NCBI GenBank assembly: GCA_025356395.1
Contig: JANXTA010000005.1
Span: 55,758 to 119,757 of the forward strand
Source of the DNA: Betaproteobacteria bacterium
GTDB lineage: Bacteria; Pseudomonadota; Gammaproteobacteria; Burkholderiales; Burkholderiaceae_D
Direction of reading: 5' to 3'
DNA length: 64,000 bases
The notes beneath the pieces were generated by a model. The model searched no databases. It saw nothing but the letters and a program-made list of their open reading frames with translations, and was not told where the DNA came from. Positions 62,695 through 64,000 of the stretch are shown in pieces. Within the stretch, counting starts at the first letter, position 1; the number at the start of each line of letters is the position of its first letter. A program made the translations under genes and the position numbers.

Positions 62695-62738
62695 GGTTGA
62701 CTTTGCAACCATCCATCGAATATCGTTGCTTCTGCAAC
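62695..62738. promoter_or_regulatory. Two inverted repeats, probable MarR operators
   Basis: GGTTGACTTTGCAACC (62695-62710) and GTTGCTTCTGCAAC (62725-62738) share the pattern GTTG..TT.TGCAAC and lie 30 bases apart (start to start), about three helical turns. They sit in the divergent gap next to the monooxygenase start. Confidence 0.7.
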
Positions 62739-62747
62739 TATCTCTCG

Positions 62748-64000
62748 ATGGCCATGAAAATTTCCTGCCCTGCTCCTGCAACCCCTCGTACGCAACGACC
62801 GGTCGTGATCGCCGGCGGCGGTCCTGTCGGGCTGACGTTGGCCGCGCTTCTCTCGCATCAGCACATCGCCTCGGTCGTGATCGAGGCAGACGACGGCTAC
62901 TGCACCGGCAGCCGTGCGATCTGCGTGTCGCGCCGTTCGCTGGAGATCCTCGGCTGGATCGATGCGGCCAGCCGCGTCAACGCGATCGGGCTGCCGTGGG
63001 TCGGCGGTCGTAGCTACTTCCGCGACGTCGAGATCCTGCACTTCCTGATGCCGAGCGAACCCGGCGAGCGCTTCGCACCGATGGTCAACATCCAGCAGTA
63101 CGAGGTCGAAGAAGCGACGCATCGCGCCTGTGTCCACGGGCTCGCCGAGGTCCGCTGCTCGACCCGCGTCACCCGGGTCACTCAGGACGAGGACGGCGTA
63201 CGAGTGCATCTCCAGGACAGCGCAGGAGCGACCTCGACGCTGGATGCCGACTGGCTGGTCGCCTGCGACGGCGGGCGGAGCACGGTGCGCGACCAGCTCG
63301 GACTGCGGCTCGAGGGCATCCAGTACGACGGGCGCTACGTGATCGTCGATATCGAACAGGCGACCACGCGCGAGGTCGAGCGGCTCGCGTGGTTCGATCC
63401 GCCTTCGAATCCCGGTTCGACGATCCTGATGCATCGACAACCCGGCAACGTGTGGCGTATCGACTACCAGATCCGTGACGACGAAGATCCGGTCGAGGCC
63501 GTCAAGCCCGAGAACGTGCTGCCGCGCGTGCAGAGCCATCTGGCGATGATCGGCGAGACCGCACCCTGGAAGCCGCTGTGGATCTCGATCTACAACGCGA
63601 AGTGCCTGACGCTCGACGACTACCGGCACGGCCGCGTGCTGTTCGCGGGCGACGCCGCGCACCTGGTCCCGATCTTCGGCGTGCGCGGTCTCAACTCAGG
63701 CGTCGACGACGCGGGCAACCTCGCGTGGAAGCTCGCGCGCGTCGTCAAGGGTCAGGCGTCCACCAGCCTGCTCGACAGCTACACGCTCGAGCGGCTGCAT
63801 GCCGCGCGCGAGAACATCGCCTACGGCGCGAAGAGCACGGAGTTCATGGCACCGCCGCACTTCGGCTTCCGGCTGATGCGCGAGGCCGCGCTGCGTCTCG
63901 CGCTCGAGAATCACGACGTGCGTTCGCTGATCAATCCGAGACAGTCGACGCCGGTGGCCTATCCCTCCACCGCCGACGCCGGCACGGACGCGCTGGTCGG
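62748..64000 (+). CDS. FAD-dependent aromatic monooxygenase, C-terminus beyond window edge
   Basis: The ATG at 62748 (a second Met lies 2 codons on) opens a frame that runs to the right edge. FAD-binding elements are VVIAGGGPVGLTLAALL (about residues 19-35), the DWLVACDGGRSTVRDQLG motif (about 168-185) and GRVLFAGDAAHLVPIFGVRG (about 293-312), with LNSGVDDAGNLAWKLA. This is the class A flavoprotein hydroxylase family (MhpA, phenol or 3-(3-hydroxyphenyl)propionate hydroxylase). Single-domain size fits the family, and the C-terminal part is missing. Confidence 0.88.
   Translation, partial: MAMKISCPAPATPRTQRPVVIAGGGPVGLTLAALLSHQHIASVVIEADDGYCTGSRAICVSRRSLEILGWIDAASRVNAIGLPWVGGRSYFRDVEILHFLMPSEPGERFAPMVNIQQYEVEEATHRACVHGLAEVRCSTRVTRVTQDEDGVRVHLQDSAGATSTLDADWLVACDGGRSTVRDQLGLRLEGIQYDGRYVIVDIEQATTREVERLAWFDPPSNPGSTILMHRQPGNVWRIDYQIRDDEDPVEAVKPENVLPRVQSHLAMIGETAPWKPLWISIYNAKCLTLDDYRHGRVLFAGDAAHLVPIFGVRGLNSGVDDAGNLAWKLARVVKGQASTSLLDSYTLERLHAARENIAYGAKSTEFMAPPHFGFRLMREAALRLALENHDVRSLINPRQSTPVAYPSTADAGTDALV

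Noticed and set aside
62208..63662. A 484-residue minus-strand protein spanning marR and beyond
   Set aside because: Only the last 146 residues look like a real protein (MarR). The rest is antisense to the FAD monooxygenase.

Overview
This is a high-GC window, rich in CG-containing codons, that fits a betaproteobacterium, most likely of the Burkholderiales. The signs are a complete aerobic benzoyl-CoA (box) locus, several Liv-type ABC importers for aromatic acids, VPEP-type PEP-CTERM proteins, and paired inverted GTCATCCCGGCG repeats. No rRNA, tRNA, phage, transposase or CRISPR array was seen.

Layout. 0-2.2 kb: a partial SDR, a membrane protein/XRE regulator pair and a small secreted protein. 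2.2-15.3 kb: the benzoate locus. boxA, boxB and boxC lie on the minus strand with boxR upstream, and the divergent plus-strand genes are benzoate-CoA ligase, an alpha/beta hydrolase and a five-gene Liv importer. TGCA-N6-TGCA sites lie at both divergent promoters. boxC carries an in-frame TGA. 15.3-21.5 kb: a second catabolic group with a Zn-alcohol dehydrogenase, ALDH, 2-hydroxyacid dehydrogenase, an atypical SDR, a BadI-like ring-opening crotonase and, convergent, an aldo-keto reductase.

21.7-35.5 kb is the most unusual part. It has a Liv substrate-binding protein, a tandem HxlR regulator, a thioesterase, a CoxG-enoyl-CoA hydratase fusion, a three-subunit molybdenum hydroxylase with a metallo-beta-lactamase gene inside it, an SDR lacking the usual catalytic Tyr and Lys, an acyl-CoA ligase, and LivF-LivH-LivM without LivG. 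The set reads as import, CoA activation, hydroxylation and beta-oxidation-like cleavage of an unidentified aromatic, heteroaromatic or alicyclic acid.

35.5-38.3 kb is a decayed strip holding broken glyoxalase, BON-domain, cytochrome c and SMP-30 genes, a small HTH gene behind a near-perfect palindrome, a TM2 gene, and a secreted protein with a TGA in its signal peptide. 38.3-47.6 kb has a GAF-PAS-GGDEF-EAL protein, an FAH-family hydratase, an MBL-fold hydrolase, ArfB, an MFS transporter, a Rieske oxygenase and a short Hsp70-like ATPase.

47.7-62.2 kb is mainly secreted proteins: a large PEP-CTERM repeat protein split by an in-frame TAA, an ExeM-type extracellular nuclease, an S8 peptidase with Glu in place of the catalytic His, and a small PEP-CTERM protein. 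aceE (minus strand) sits among them, next to a 0.9 kb intergenic region full of inverted repeats. The window ends with a MarR regulator divergent from an FAD aromatic monooxygenase that runs off the edge, with two matching inverted repeats between them.
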